From NCBI RefSeq assembly GCF_016924665.1, contig NZ_JAFFJT010000009.1, forward strand, positions 45,709 to 109,708: 64,000 bases of DNA. Direction: 5' to 3'. Made by a program: the position numbers and the translations under genes. How positions within the stretch are numbered: position 1 is the first letter of the stretch; every line of letters begins with the position of its first letter. The notes under the pieces were generated by a model, which was given only the letters and a program-made list of their open reading frames with translations, ran no database searches and was not told where the DNA came from. Below, piece after piece: positions 8,434 to 17,653 of this stretch. Origin of the DNA: Nocardioides sp. SYSU D00038. GTDB lineage: Bacteria; Actinomycetota; Actinomycetes; Propionibacteriales; Nocardioidaceae.

Positions 8434-9540
8434 GTGACCTCCGCCCCGGCTGCCGCGCCGACCGCCGCACCCCCGGCCGCCCGCCGGCGCGCGACGTTCC
8501 ACCCGCTCACGGTCGCGGCCGTCGCCCGGCTCACCGACGACGCCGCGGCGATCACGTTCGCGGTGCCCGACGAGCTGCGCGCGGCGTACGCGTTCGCCCC
8601 CGGGCAGAACCTGGTGCTGCGGCGCACCGTGGCCGGCCGCGAGGAACGCCGGTCCTACTCCGTCTGCGCCCCCGCGGGCACCCCGCCGCGGATCGGCGTG
8701 CGCGAGATCCCGGACGGGCTGTTCTCGTCGTGGCTGGTGCACGACGTGCGGCCCGGCGACGTCGTGGAGGTGCAGACCCCCACCGGCAGCTTCGCCGCGG
8801 ACCCGGCCGCCGGCGGCCGCCACCTGTGCATCGCGGCCGGCTCGGGCATCACGCCGGTGCTCTCGATCGCTGCGACCGTGCTCGCGCACCCCGAGGCCCG
8901 GGTGACGCTGGTCTACGGCAACCGCACGACCGGCTCGGTGATGTTCGCCGAGGAGCTCGCCGACCTCAAGGACCGGCACGGCCCGCGGCTCGACCTCGTG
9001 CACGTGCTCTCCCGCGAGCCGCGTGACGTCGAGCTGTTCTCCGGGCGGCTCGACGCCGACCGGCTGCACCGGCTGCTCACCGCGCTGGTGCCGGTCGCGG
9101 GGCTCGACCACGCCTGGCTGTGCGGGCCGCTCGGGATGGTCACCGACGCCCGGGCCGTGCTCGCCGACCTCGGCGTCGCACCCGAGCGGGTGCACGCCGA
9201 GCTCTTCCACGTCGACGAGCCGCCGCTCCCGCTGGTGCGGTCCGAGGCGGTGCTCGAGGGGGAGGTGAGCGAGGTGACCGTCGTCCTCGACGGTCGCACC
9301 ACGACGACGACGGCCGCGCGCACCACGACCGTGCTCGACGCCGCCGCGGTGACCCGCCACGACCTGCCGTTCGCCTGTCGGGGCGGGGTCTGCGGCACCT
9401 GCCGGGCCCGGGTGGTGGCCGGCGAGGTCGACCTGCGCCGCAACTACGCCCTCGACGACGACGAGCTGGCGCGCGGGTTCGTGCTCACCTGCCAGTCCTA
9501 CCCGGCGGGCGACCGGGTCACGGTCGACTTCGACGCCTGA
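8434..9540 (+). CDS. paaE: Phenylacetyl-CoA epoxidase reductase PaaE
   Basis: A 368-aa oxidoreductase in three domains. An FAD-binding barrel carries RRSYSVCAP near residue 72. A NAD(P)H domain carries GSGITPVLSI around 131-140. A C-terminal plant-type [2Fe-2S] ferredoxin has the CRGGVCGTC cluster motif and a final Cys in VLTCQS. It passes electrons from NADPH to the di-iron PaaA. The GTG start directly follows the paaD stop. The last 43 bases overlap the convergent TetR gene. Confidence 0.95.
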   Translation: MTSAPAAAPTAAPPAARRRATFHPLTVAAVARLTDDAAAITFAVPDELRAAYAFAPGQNLVLRRTVAGREERRSYSVCAPAGTPPRIGVREIPDGLFSSWLVHDVRPGDVVEVQTPTGSFAADPAAGGRHLCIAAGSGITPVLSIAATVLAHPEARVTLVYGNRTTGSVMFAEELADLKDRHGPRLDLVHVLSREPRDVELFSGRLDADRLHRLLTALVPVAGLDHAWLCGPLGMVTDARAVLADLGVAPERVHAELFHVDEPPLPLVRSEAVLEGEVSEVTVVLDGRTTTTTAARTTTVLDAAAVTRHDLPFACRGGVCGTCRARVVAGEVDLRRNYALDDDELARGFVLTCQSYPAGDRVTVDFDA

Positions 9541-10157
9541 CCCGTCGCCCCCGCCGCCAGGCCCTCGAAGGCCAGCGCCGCGATCGCCCGGCCCAGCTCG
9601 GCGGCGCCGACCGGCCCGCCCGGGCGGTACCACTCGACGACCGAGTTGACGGTGCCGAACAGCAGCCGGCTGATCAGGTCGGGGGACAGGTCGTCGCGCA
9701 GCGAGCCCTCCTCGACCGCGGCCCGCACCAGCCCGGCCAGCCGGTCGTCGAGGTCGCGGCGCCGGGCCAGGGCGGCGAGCTCGACCTCGCTGTTGCCGCG
9801 CACCCGCAGCAGCAGGGTGACCGCGGGGAGCTGGTCGACCAGGATCGTGACCGACTCCTCCACCACGGCGCGCAGCCGCTCCAGCGCGCCGCGCCGGTCC
9901 CCGTCGTCGACGGCGGTGGCCCGGTCGACGGCGGCGGTGAGGGCGTCGAGCGCCTCGTCGAGGGCCGCGGCCAGCAGCGACTCCTTGCTGCTGACGTGGT
10001 GGTAGATCGCCGACTTGCTCACGCCGAGGTGGCGGGCCAGGTCGCCCACGCTGGTGGCGTCGTAGCCCTGGGTGTTGAACAGCTCGACGGCCCGGCGGAG
10101 CACGGTCTGCTGGTCGTAGCCCGGGCGGCCGCGGCGGGCTGGGGCGTCGTCGGGCAC
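9498..10157 (-). CDS. paaR: TetR-family regulator of the phenylacetate operon
   Basis: A 219-aa TetR regulator. The N-terminal helix-turn-helix reads GYDATSVGDLARHLGVSKSAIYHHVSSKE, and the C-terminal half is the ligand domain. It lies tail-to-tail with paaE, overlapping it by 43 bp, and a TetR-type palindrome stands before paaA, so control of paa is the most economical inference. The GTG start at 10157 is preceded at six bases by GACCAT, a good -10 for a leaderless transcript. The exact orthology to PaaR is inferred from context. Confidence 0.82.
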   Translation of the reverse strand: MPDDAPARRGRPGYDQQTVLRRAVELFNTQGYDATSVGDLARHLGVSKSAIYHHVSSKESLLAAALDEALDALTAAVDRATAVDDGDRRGALERLRAVVEESVTILVDQLPAVTLLLRVRGNSEVELAALARRRDLDDRLAGLVRAAVEEGSLRDDLSPDLISRLLFGTVNSVVEWYRPGGPVGAAELGRAIAALAFEGLAAGATGQASKSTVTRSPAG

Positions 10158-10197
10158 CCACCCATGGTCCCACGCACCGAGCGCACGGCTCCGCGGG

Positions 10198-11601
10198 TCA
10201 GCCGCGCTCGGCGAGGATCCGCTCGGCGACGGCCTCGCCCATCCGGATGCCGCCGTCGACGTGCTGGAAGCCGGGGCCGGCGACGTCGCTGGTGGCGAAC
10301 TGCATCGGGCCGACCGGCTCGCGCAGCAGCGGCCCGTAGCGGGTGAGCGAGCCGACGTCGAAGCTGGTGGCGTAGGCGCCGGCGGTCCACTCCTCGTGCA
10401 TCCACGGGCTCTCGTAGTAGGCGACCGGGTGGCGTGCCTCCTCGCCGAAGTAGCCGGCCAGCGACGCCAGCACCAGCTCGCGGCGCTCGGCCTCGGGCAG
10501 CCCCAGCAGCCGGTCGGCCCGCACGTCGGAGACGAACCCGACCAGGGTGCCGCGCGGGTCGTGCCCGGCGAGGTCCTCGTTGGTGTTGTCGTAGGCCTCG
10601 TGCACGAGTGCGTAGGGGCTGAACGCCGTGCCGGACAGGCCGGCGTCGCGCCAGAACGGCCGCTCGTAGGTGGGGTGGACCTTGATCACGATGCCGAACG
10701 ACTGGTGCTGGCGCATCTGCTGGTGCAGCGCGGGCAGCGGCGGGTCGAAGCCGATCCGCCCGACCAGGGTGGGTGGCACGGCGACGAGCACGTGGCGGCA
10801 GGCGATCGAGCGGCCGGCGGTCGCCACCCGGGCTCCCGCGTCGTCGTAGGTGATCGAGGTGACCGGCGAGGAGAGGCTGGGCGGCACCGAGAGGCGGGCG
10901 GCCAGCCCGAGCGGCACGCCCTGGAGCCCACCCACGACCCGGCGGTCGAGGATGAAGTCGGCGTCGACGAGGTGGCTGAAGCTGCCGGCGCTCGCCGCCA
11001 TCAGCACCGCGCTGAGCGCCGAGAAGGAGTGGTTGGGCTTGGTGAGCATCGCCGGGCCGATGTAGAGCCCCACGTTGTCGCGGGCCTCGGCGTCGTCGGT
11101 GTTCTCCTGCAGCCACTGCTCGAAGGAGATGCTGTCGAGGGCGGTGGCCTCGGGGTGGCGCCACGGCTCCAGCGGGTCCATCTGCGCCGCCAGCCGGTCG
11201 AGCACGGCGGTGAGCCGGTCGACCTCGGCCTCGGTGGCGGCCGGCACCGGGAAGGTCGCGCCCGCGAAGGTGCGGCGCACGCCGTCGATGCCGATGTAGA
11301 CCGACTCGCCCTCGCGGTAGCGCGCGTAGGTCTCCAGGCCGAGCTCGTCGAGGAGACCGAGCAGCGCGGTCTGGTCGGGCGAGACCCACTGCCCGCCGAC
11401 CTCGAGCCGGACGCCGTCGACGTCCTGCGTCAACAGCCGCCCGCCGACCCGGTCGCGGGCCTCGAGCACCGCCACCGCCAGGCCGGCCTGCTCGAGGCGG
11501 TACGCCGCGGTGAGACCGGTGACGCCGGCGCCCACCACCACCACGTCGACCTCCGTGCGGGTGTCGGTGCGGGTGTCGTTGCGGGTGTCGTTCAGGGCCA
11601 T
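10198..11601 (-). CDS. Flavin-containing monoamine oxidase family protein
   Basis: A 467-aa FAD enzyme. VVVVGAGVTGLTAAYRLEQAG around residue 20 is the dinucleotide-binding motif, ARDRVGGRLLT follows, and GPGFQHVDGG lies near the C-terminus, as in bacterial MAO/putrescine oxidases. It would oxidise an amine to an aldehyde plus H2O2 and ammonia. The N-terminus has a tandem DTR repeat encoded by repeated 12-mers. It follows another flavin oxidoreductase on the same strand by 13 bp, so the two may share an amine-catabolic role. Confidence 0.85.
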   Translation of the reverse strand: MALNDTRNDTRTDTRTEVDVVVVGAGVTGLTAAYRLEQAGLAVAVLEARDRVGGRLLTQDVDGVRLEVGGQWVSPDQTALLGLLDELGLETYARYREGESVYIGIDGVRRTFAGATFPVPAATEAEVDRLTAVLDRLAAQMDPLEPWRHPEATALDSISFEQWLQENTDDAEARDNVGLYIGPAMLTKPNHSFSALSAVLMAASAGSFSHLVDADFILDRRVVGGLQGVPLGLAARLSVPPSLSSPVTSITYDDAGARVATAGRSIACRHVLVAVPPTLVGRIGFDPPLPALHQQMRQHQSFGIVIKVHPTYERPFWRDAGLSGTAFSPYALVHEAYDNTNEDLAGHDPRGTLVGFVSDVRADRLLGLPEAERRELVLASLAGYFGEEARHPVAYYESPWMHEEWTAGAYATSFDVGSLTRYGPLLREPVGPMQFATSDVAGPGFQHVDGGIRMGEAVAERILAERG

Positions 11602-11614
11602 GCCAGTCCTCCAG

Positions 11615-12994
11615 TCATGAGTCGAAGCCCAGCCCGAGCCGGTCGAGCAGCCGCAGCCAGGCGTTGCGGCGACCCGTGGCGTCCTCGCGGGCGAGGGACC
11701 ACGTGGTGATCGTGATGCCCAGCCAGGCCAGCGGCTCCGGCGGGAACGGCACCGGCCGGCTGCGCACCATCCCCAGGCGGGTGCGCTCGGTGTCGAGCCC
11801 CTGCACGAGGTCGAGCGCGGTGTCGGCCGCGAACCGCGAGGCGCCGACCCCCAGCCCGGTGAAGCCGGTGACCCACGTGGTGCGCCCGCGGTGGGCGGTG
11901 CCGAAGAGCGCGCAGAACCGGGTGGAGGTGTCGATCACCCCGGCCCAGCGGTGGGTGAAGCGGGTGCCGGCCAGCTGGGGGAAGGTGCGGGCGAAGTTCT
12001 CGGCCAGCGCGGTGTACGTCGCCGCGCGGTCCTCGTGGGCGGGGTCGATGGAGCGGCCGAAGTGGTAGACGGCGTCGTAGCCGCCCCACAGGATCCGGCG
12101 GTCGGGCGTGACCCGGTAGTAGTGGAACCGGTTGCCGGAGTCGGCGACGCCGAGGGACGGGTCCCAGCCGAGCGCGGCCAGCTGGTCATCCGTGAGCGGC
12201 TCGGTGGCGAGCACGTGGTCGTAGACGGGCACCGTCGCCCAGCGGGTGCGGCGCAGCGGGCCCGGGAACGCGTTGGTCGCCAGCACCACCCGGTCGGCGC
12301 GCACCTCGCCCCGGTCGGTGCTCGCGACCACGACCGGCCCGGAGCGGCGCAGCCGCTCCACCCGGGTGCCCTCGGCGATCCGCACCCCCTGCGCCTCGGC
12401 GGCGTCGGCCAACCCCCAGGCCAGCCGGGCGGGGTCGAGGACGGCGGTGGTGTCGCGCTCGAGGCGGCCGGCGAGGTAGGTCGGCGAGTCGACCACGCGG
12501 CGTACGGCCGCCGCGTCGAGGAACCCCTCGTCGTCGGGCCGCAGCGCGGCCACCTCGTGCGGACGGGTGGCGACGGTCAGCGACCCGCCGCGGGCGAACC
12601 CGCACTCGATGCCGAGGCGGGCGACGGTCGCCTCGATCTCGTCGAGGTTGCGGACGCCCAGCCGGTGCAGGTCGTCGTACTCGTCGGGCCAGCGGCCGCG
12701 GCCGTTGGCCTCGCCGTGGGTGATGCTCGCCTCGCAGAACCCGCCGTTGCGGCCGGTCGCGTGCTCGGCCACCCGGTCGGCCTCGACCAGCAGCACCGAG
12801 GTGCCGGGAGCACGCTCGACCGCGCGCAGCGCGGTCCACAGGCCGGTGAAGCCGCCACCCACCACGAGGAGGTCGACGTGGCGGGGATCGGCGTCCGACA
12901 GCGGTGGGCGTGGCGCCGGCCGGTCGGGGGTGTCGAGCCACAGCGGCCGCAGCACCGAGCCCGCCAGGGCGTCGACGGCCGACCGGGTGCTCAC
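11615..12994 (-). CDS. FAD-dependent oxidoreductase (DAO/PuuB-like)
   Basis: A 459-aa DAO-fold oxidase. VDLLVVGGGFTGLWTAL near residue 40 is the FAD Rossmann motif; HATGRNGGFCEAS and GGYDAVYHFGR are typical of gamma-glutamylputrescine oxidase and related amine oxidases. I chose GTG 12994, since further upstream codons enter the divergent MFS promoter. It is the upstream member of a pair with the monoamine oxidase. Polyamine or biogenic amine breakdown is plausible but the substrate is not proven. Confidence 0.8.
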   Translation of the reverse strand: MSTRSAVDALAGSVLRPLWLDTPDRPAPRPPLSDADPRHVDLLVVGGGFTGLWTALRAVERAPGTSVLLVEADRVAEHATGRNGGFCEASITHGEANGRGRWPDEYDDLHRLGVRNLDEIEATVARLGIECGFARGGSLTVATRPHEVAALRPDDEGFLDAAAVRRVVDSPTYLAGRLERDTTAVLDPARLAWGLADAAEAQGVRIAEGTRVERLRRSGPVVVASTDRGEVRADRVVLATNAFPGPLRRTRWATVPVYDHVLATEPLTDDQLAALGWDPSLGVADSGNRFHYYRVTPDRRILWGGYDAVYHFGRSIDPAHEDRAATYTALAENFARTFPQLAGTRFTHRWAGVIDTSTRFCALFGTAHRGRTTWVTGFTGLGVGASRFAADTALDLVQGLDTERTRLGMVRSRPVPFPPEPLAWLGITITTWSLAREDATGRRNAWLRLLDRLGLGFDS

Positions 12995-13050
12995 CCGCGC
13001 ATCCTTGCGCACCCGGGCCCCTCCGGTCGCCCGTCGAGCCCGATCGCCAG

Positions 13051-13074
13051 CGGTAGTTGACCGATCCACTACCG
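13051..13074. promoter_or_regulatory. Inverted repeat in divergent promoter region
   Basis: CGGTAGT and ACTACCG form 7-bp inverted arms separated by 10 bp, between the divergent amine oxidase and MFS genes. A TTGACC hexamer inside the repeat could serve as a -35 for the rightward gene. A regulator could act on both genes from here, but none is encoded next to it. Confidence 0.5.
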
Positions 13075-13116
13075 CGGGACGGAACAACCGCCGGCCCGGC
13101 GGCTGTTGCCACCCTC

Positions 13117-14370
13117 GTGACCGCCATCGACAGCATCGCCCCCGACTGCCCGCCCGAGACGGCCGCCGACGCGGCCACCGTCGCCACGGCGTCCGGCAGC
13201 AGGCCCGCCGAGCGGGCCCGCTCGGTTTGGCTGGCGGTCGCGGCGCTCGGGCTGGGCGGCTTCGTGGTCGTCACGGCCGAGTTCCTGCCCGCCAGCGTGC
13301 TCTCGCTGATCGCCGCCGACCTTGGCATCAGCGAGGGCCTGGCCGGCCAGGCGGTCACCGCCACCGCCGTGATGGGCCTCCTCACCGCGCCGACGCTCGC
13401 CGCGCTGGTGCCGAACCTCGACCGCCGGTTGCTCCTCGCCGGGCTCACCGGGCTGGCGCTGGTCTCGAACGTCGTCGTGGCCCTGGCGCCGTCGTTCCCC
13501 CTGCTGCTGGTCTCGCGGCTGCTGCTCGGCATCGCGATCGCCGGGTTCTGGTCGATCTCGCTGGCCGCGGTGGCGCAGCTGGTGCCGGCCGAGCGGCTGG
13601 GCCGCGCGATGACCGTCGTCAACGCCGGCGTCTCCCTCGCCACGGTGGCGGCGGTGCCGCTGGGCTCGTTCCTCGGTGACGCGATGGGGTGGCGGCCGGT
13701 GTTCTGGCTGGCGGCCGGTGCGGCCGCGGTGACCCTGGTGCTCCAGCTGGCCTGGCTGCCGCCGCTCCGGCCGTCGGGTGCGCCCGGGCTGCGCACCCTG
13801 TGGGAGACCAGCCGGTCGCGGGTGGTGCTGGTCGGCCTGCTGGCGATCGCGTTCATCGCGGGTGGCCACTTCTCGGCGTTCACCTACATCCGGCCCGCCG
13901 CGGAGCTGGTGCCCGGACTCGGCTCCGCCGGCCTGGCCACGCTGCTGGTGGTCTTCGGCGTCGCCGCCTTCGTCGGCAACCTGGTCGCCGGTCCGTTGGC
14001 CGACGCCCGTCTCGGCACGGTGCTGCTGCTCGCACCGGTGCTGCTGGGGGTGGCCACCACGTCGTTCGCGCTGGTGTCGGACTCGTTCGCGGCCGTGCTG
14101 GTCGCGGTCGCGGCGTGGGGCGCGGCGTTCGGCGGCGTGCCGACGCTGGCCCAGACCTGGGTCGCCCGGGTCGAGCCCGACCGCCTGGAGTCGGCCAGCG
14201 GTCTGGTCGTGATGATGTTCCAGCTCGCGATCGCGGTGGGGGCAGCGGTGGGCGGCCTGATGGTCGAGACCGTCGGCATCCGGACCTCGCTGGTCGTCGG
14301 CGGCGTCGCCGCGGCGGTCGGCGGCGTGCTGATCTCGAGCACCCAGCGCGGCCGCCGCACGGTCGGCTGA
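13117..14370 (+). CDS. Major facilitator superfamily transporter
   Basis: A 417-aa protein with about 12 transmembrane helices, of the DHA1/arabinose-efflux-like MFS group. The conserved MFS loop is seen as PNLDRRLLLAG after helix 2. I use the GTG at 13117; an in-frame TTG at 13057 would start within the inverted repeat. Members export drugs, sugars or small metabolites. It is divergent from the amine oxidase genes, so it could move a related compound, but this is inference. Confidence 0.82.
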   Translation: MTAIDSIAPDCPPETAADAATVATASGSRPAERARSVWLAVAALGLGGFVVVTAEFLPASVLSLIAADLGISEGLAGQAVTATAVMGLLTAPTLAALVPNLDRRLLLAGLTGLALVSNVVVALAPSFPLLLVSRLLLGIAIAGFWSISLAAVAQLVPAERLGRAMTVVNAGVSLATVAAVPLGSFLGDAMGWRPVFWLAAGAAAVTLVLQLAWLPPLRPSGAPGLRTLWETSRSRVVLVGLLAIAFIAGGHFSAFTYIRPAAELVPGLGSAGLATLLVVFGVAAFVGNLVAGPLADARLGTVLLLAPVLLGVATTSFALVSDSFAAVLVAVAAWGAAFGGVPTLAQTWVARVEPDRLESASGLVVMMFQLAIAVGAAVGGLMVETVGIRTSLVVGGVAAAVGGVLISSTQRGRRTVG

Positions 14371-14382
14371 CCCGAGCCTGCG

Positions 14383-14913
14383 TCAGCCGCCGCCCAGCGG
14401 CCAGGAGGCCAGCACCCGGCAGCGGCGGGGCTCCCACCAGGCGAGGTCGAGCCGCGCCGCGGTGCAGGTGACCGGCACCAGGTCGCCCAGCAACGCCTGC
14501 GTGGAGTCGGTGCTCACCCCCGGCGCGGTCTGGTCGAGGGTCAGGTGGGGCACGGTGTCGAGGTACTCCCCGGCGTACGGCGGCCACTGCGGGAACGCCG
14601 CGACCAGGCGCCCGGTGAGCTCACGGAAGCCGTCGTCGGGCTCGGGCGCCAGGTGGAGCAGCCCGTCGGGGAAGGCCACCACCCGGTCGAGCCGGTAGTC
14701 GAACGGCGGCACCGCGGCGGCGATCGCGGCCACCGTGGCCCCGTGGTCGGCCAGGAACTCGGCCGGCAGCGGGCCGAGGGCCGTGACGTGGGCGTGCACG
14801 AACGCCGGGTCGGTCGAGACGTAGTCGGCGTCGTAGTGCCGGTGCCGGGGCAGGACGAACGCCTCCAGCTCGGGCACCGGCACCTGGAGTACGGCGTAGC
14901 GCGCGTGCTTCAC
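14383..14913 (-). CDS. 2'-5' RNA ligase / 2H phosphoesterase family protein
   Basis: A 176-aa protein with two spaced histidine motifs, HVTALGP and HLTLDQ, the mark of the 2H phosphoesterase superfamily (LigT/CthL), which cleaves 2',3'-cyclic phosphates or similar bonds. I favour the GTG at 14913 because the preceding 25 codons (from an ATG at 14988) have unusually low G/C at the third position. It is convergent with the MFS gene, with 12 bp between stops. The natural substrate is unknown. Confidence 0.75.
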   Translation of the reverse strand: MKHARYAVLQVPVPELEAFVLPRHRHYDADYVSTDPAFVHAHVTALGPLPAEFLADHGATVAAIAAAVPPFDYRLDRVVAFPDGLLHLAPEPDDGFRELTGRLVAAFPQWPPYAGEYLDTVPHLTLDQTAPGVSTDSTQALLGDLVPVTCTAARLDLAWWEPRRCRVLASWPLGGG

Positions 14914-15153
14914 GCCCACACCGTGCCGCACCCCGTCGCGCAGCCGGACGTCCAGACCAGTCCAGCCACCCCGACGCTGCCGCGTCATGCCTGGTCACAA
15001 GACCCGTCTTCGTGATCGGGAGGGCCGGACGAGAGGTAGCACTGTCGTGGAGCCCGCAGGGGACGAGCAGGCCGTGGTCGCCACGGCCGGTCCCGCCCTG
15101 CCCGGATGGGTGTGCCGGGAGCCCCGTGCGCTCCCGGCCGCGCCGGAGACGTG

Positions 15154-17196
15154 GTGAGCCGAGGGCAGACCGCCGTGCGACCCCCCGCCACGCACCGGCC
15201 GGCACCACGCTTCCGCGCGGCGCGCACCACCGTGGGCGCGGCGGTCTACTGCCTGCTGCTGCTCGCGGGCCGGGCCACGGTGCTCGACGGCACCAGCTTC
15301 GCGCTGGTGGGGATCGCCTCGGGCTGGGCGGTGCTCTGGTTCCTCTGGAACGACGTCGACTGGCGCAGCCCCGACGTCTCCGCGCTGGCCCTGGCGTCGC
15401 TGCTGGCGACCACCTCGTCGGGCGAGCCGCTGTCGTCGGCCGTCGCGTACACCGTCGCGCACGTGGTGCAGAACCTCGTGGTCTGCGCGCTGCTGCGCTC
15501 GTGGGTGCCGGAGGTCGCCGACGGCCGCACGGCGTTCACGGCGCTGCGCACGCTGGGCTGGTTCCTCGCCGCGCTGACCGTCGGCGTGCTCGCCGGCTGC
15601 CTGGCCGGCGCCGCCCTGCTGGCCGTGGCGGCGGAACCGCCGGGCTGGATCACCGGGCTGCTGTGGTTCGGCCGCAACATGTGCGGCATCGAGCTGCTCG
15701 TGCCGCTGGCGATGACGCTGCTGGCCTGGCGCGACCACCCCGCCCGCCCACCGGTGACGTGGACCTGGCTGCAGCCACGGCTGGCCGAGTCGCTGCTGGT
15801 GGTTGCCGCGACCGTGGGCGCCTACGGGCTGGCCTTCGCCTTCGACGGGCTGCCGCTGGCCTTCCCGCTGCTCGTCGTCACCGTCTGGGTGGGTCTGCGG
15901 CTGCCCACGGTCGTCTCGCTGGCCCACTCGCTCGCCGTGGCCGCGGGCGTCGTCGTGCTGACCCACGCCGGGGTGGGGCCGTTCGCGGCGGTCAGCACGC
16001 CCCAGGTCGCCGCCGTGCTGACCCAGACCCTGATCGCCAGCTGCGTGCTCACCGGTCTGGCGCTGGCGGTCGGCCGCGACGAGTCGCGGCTGCTGGGTCA
16101 CGAGCTGCGCCGCAGCGAGACCGACGCGACCTACCAGGCCGAGGTGCTGAGCGCGATCGTCGGCCACATCGACGAGGGGATCGTGGTCGTCGACGAGCGC
16201 GGCCAGGTGCTCTTCCGCAACGCCGGCGCGGCCGGGATGGTGTCGCTCCACGGCGCGCCACTGCGACCGGTCACCGACTGGAGCGGGTTCGGCCGCTTCC
16301 TGGTCGACGGCCGCGAGCTCGCACCGGAGGAGTGGCCGCTGTCCCGGGCGTTCGCCGGCGAGCGGGTGCGGCTCTCGGCGCTGGAGTGGGCCCCGCCCGT
16401 CGACGAGGGCGTGCGCTGGGCGGCGCTGCCGGGCTCGCGCTTCCTCGACGTCACCGCCTCGCCGCTGCCGGCGGCACCCGACGGCGTCAAGCGGGCGCTG
16501 CTGGTCATGCGCGACACCACCGCCGAGCAGCGCCAGCGCGCCGAGCTCGCGGCGTTCGCCGCCACCGCCGCCCACGACCTGCGCACCCCCCTCACCACCA
16601 TCGAGGCGATGACCGAGCTGCTCGAGCAGGACCTCGCGGGCGGCGACAGCCGGGCGGTGCTCGGCCACGGCGGCCGGATCCGCCGCGCCTCGCGCCGGAT
16701 GCGGGCCCTGGTCGACGACCTGCTCGCCCACGCCGCCAGCGGCGACCGGGCGCTCCACCTGGCCCCGCTCGACCTGGCCGCCCTGGTCGGCGAGGTGGCC
16801 GCCGACCTCGACGTGTCGTCGTCGGTCACGGTGGGCGAGCTGCCACCGCTGCGGGCCGACCGGGTGCTGGCGCGGCAGCTGATCGCCAACCTGCTCGCCA
16901 ACTCCGTGAAGTACGTCGACGACGGGGTCACCCCCGACGTCCGGGTCTCGGCCGAGCCGGTCGCCGGTGGGCTGGTCGCGGTGCGCGTCGCCGACAACGG
17001 CGTGGGGCTCCCGGCCGGGCAGCACGAGAAGGTGTTCGAGGAGTTCCACCGCGCGCACGGCGGCCGGTTCCACGGCACCGGGCTGGGCCTGGCGATCTGC
17101 CGCCGGATCGTGGAGCGGCACGGCGGCACCATCCGCGCCTACGACAACCCGGCCGGTCGCGGGACGGTGCTCGAGCTGACCCTGCCCGGCGCCTGA
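15154..17196 (+). CDS. Membrane sensor histidine kinase with MASE1-like domain
   Basis: A 680-aa kinase. About eight hydrophobic helices in the first 300 residues resemble a MASE1 sensor. A PAS-like region follows (VLSAIVGHIDEGIVVVDERGQVLFRNA), then the phosphoacceptor block AAHDLRTPLTTIE. The ATPase domain has LIANLLANSVKYVDDG (N box), VADNGVGLP and GTGLGLAI. I place the start at GTG 15154, five bases after GGAG. No response regulator is adjacent, so it is an orphan kinase here. Confidence 0.87.
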   Translation: MSRGQTAVRPPATHRPAPRFRAARTTVGAAVYCLLLLAGRATVLDGTSFALVGIASGWAVLWFLWNDVDWRSPDVSALALASLLATTSSGEPLSSAVAYTVAHVVQNLVVCALLRSWVPEVADGRTAFTALRTLGWFLAALTVGVLAGCLAGAALLAVAAEPPGWITGLLWFGRNMCGIELLVPLAMTLLAWRDHPARPPVTWTWLQPRLAESLLVVAATVGAYGLAFAFDGLPLAFPLLVVTVWVGLRLPTVVSLAHSLAVAAGVVVLTHAGVGPFAAVSTPQVAAVLTQTLIASCVLTGLALAVGRDESRLLGHELRRSETDATYQAEVLSAIVGHIDEGIVVVDERGQVLFRNAGAAGMVSLHGAPLRPVTDWSGFGRFLVDGRELAPEEWPLSRAFAGERVRLSALEWAPPVDEGVRWAALPGSRFLDVTASPLPAAPDGVKRALLVMRDTTAEQRQRAELAAFAATAAHDLRTPLTTIEAMTELLEQDLAGGDSRAVLGHGGRIRRASRRMRALVDDLLAHAASGDRALHLAPLDLAALVGEVAADLDVSSSVTVGELPPLRADRVLARQLIANLLANSVKYVDDGVTPDVRVSAEPVAGGLVAVRVADNGVGLPAGQHEKVFEEFHRAHGGRFHGTGLGLAICRRIVERHGGTIRAYDNPAGRGTVLELTLPGA

Positions 17197-17217
17197 GGTC
17201 GCCCAGGGTCGCGCACG

Positions 17218-17553
17218 TCAGCGCAGGGTGAGCCAGAGCCCGATCGCGGTCGGTACCAGGCCGAGCAGCAGCCAGGGGGAGAACACGCTGCGCCGGTGGA
17301 TCGCCAGTCCGGCCGCCACCGCCACGGCACCGAACGCGCCGGCGATCACGTTCAGCCCGATCTGCGACGACAGCGTCGGCCGGGGCAGGAACATCGCGGC
17401 GAGTACCAGCCCGGCGGAGAGGTGGAGGATCGTCGTGACCGCGAGGCTGGACAGGACCCACTGCTGCACCCTGCGCAGGTCGCGGGTGGCCTGCTCGGCG
17501 GTCCTGGGGGTGGTGCCCCGGCGGGCGGGCGTCCCGGGTGCGGGCTCAGACAT
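17218..17553 (-). CDS. Small three-helix membrane protein
   Basis: A 111-aa protein. A polar N-terminus of about 33 residues (SEPAPGTPARRGTTPRTAEQATRDLRRVQQ in part) leads into three hydrophobic segments (VLSSLAVTTILHLSAGLVLAAMF, LNVIAGAFGAVAVAAGLAI, SPWLLLGLVPTAIGLWLTL). It lies tail-to-tail with the histidine kinase and divergent from the permease gene. I do not recognise the family. Confidence 0.65.
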   Translation of the reverse strand: MSEPAPGTPARRGTTPRTAEQATRDLRRVQQWVLSSLAVTTILHLSAGLVLAAMFLPRPTLSSQIGLNVIAGAFGAVAVAAGLAIHRRSVFSPWLLLGLVPTAIGLWLTLR

Positions 17554-17641
17554 GTCGGTCCTCGTGGGCGTCGTTGGCCTGACACCTATTGTCGCAGCAC
17601 CCGTCGGGCGCTGCTCCGGCGGGCACCGGCCCGGCACCACC

Positions 17642-17653
17642 TAGATTGCTCCC
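17642..17653 (+). promoter_or_regulatory. Leaderless -10 element before the APC permease
   Basis: TAGATT lies six bases before the GTG start at 17654, with no ribosome binding site between. This is the spacing of a leaderless transcript, in which transcription starts at the start codon. Confidence 0.6.

Noticed and set aside
7582..10173. 863-codon minus-strand frame over paaCDE
   Set aside because: Shadow frame of the paa operon; the true minus-strand gene there is the TetR regulator in a different frame.
13057..13116. TTG start 60 bp upstream for the MFS transporter
   Set aside because: It lies inside an inverted repeat and forms part of a TTGACC -35-like hexamer, and the added residues are not typical of the family.
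15012..17231. 739-codon plus-strand frame over the histidine kinase
   Set aside because: Arg-rich out-of-frame translation; the kinase motifs are all in the frame starting at 15154.
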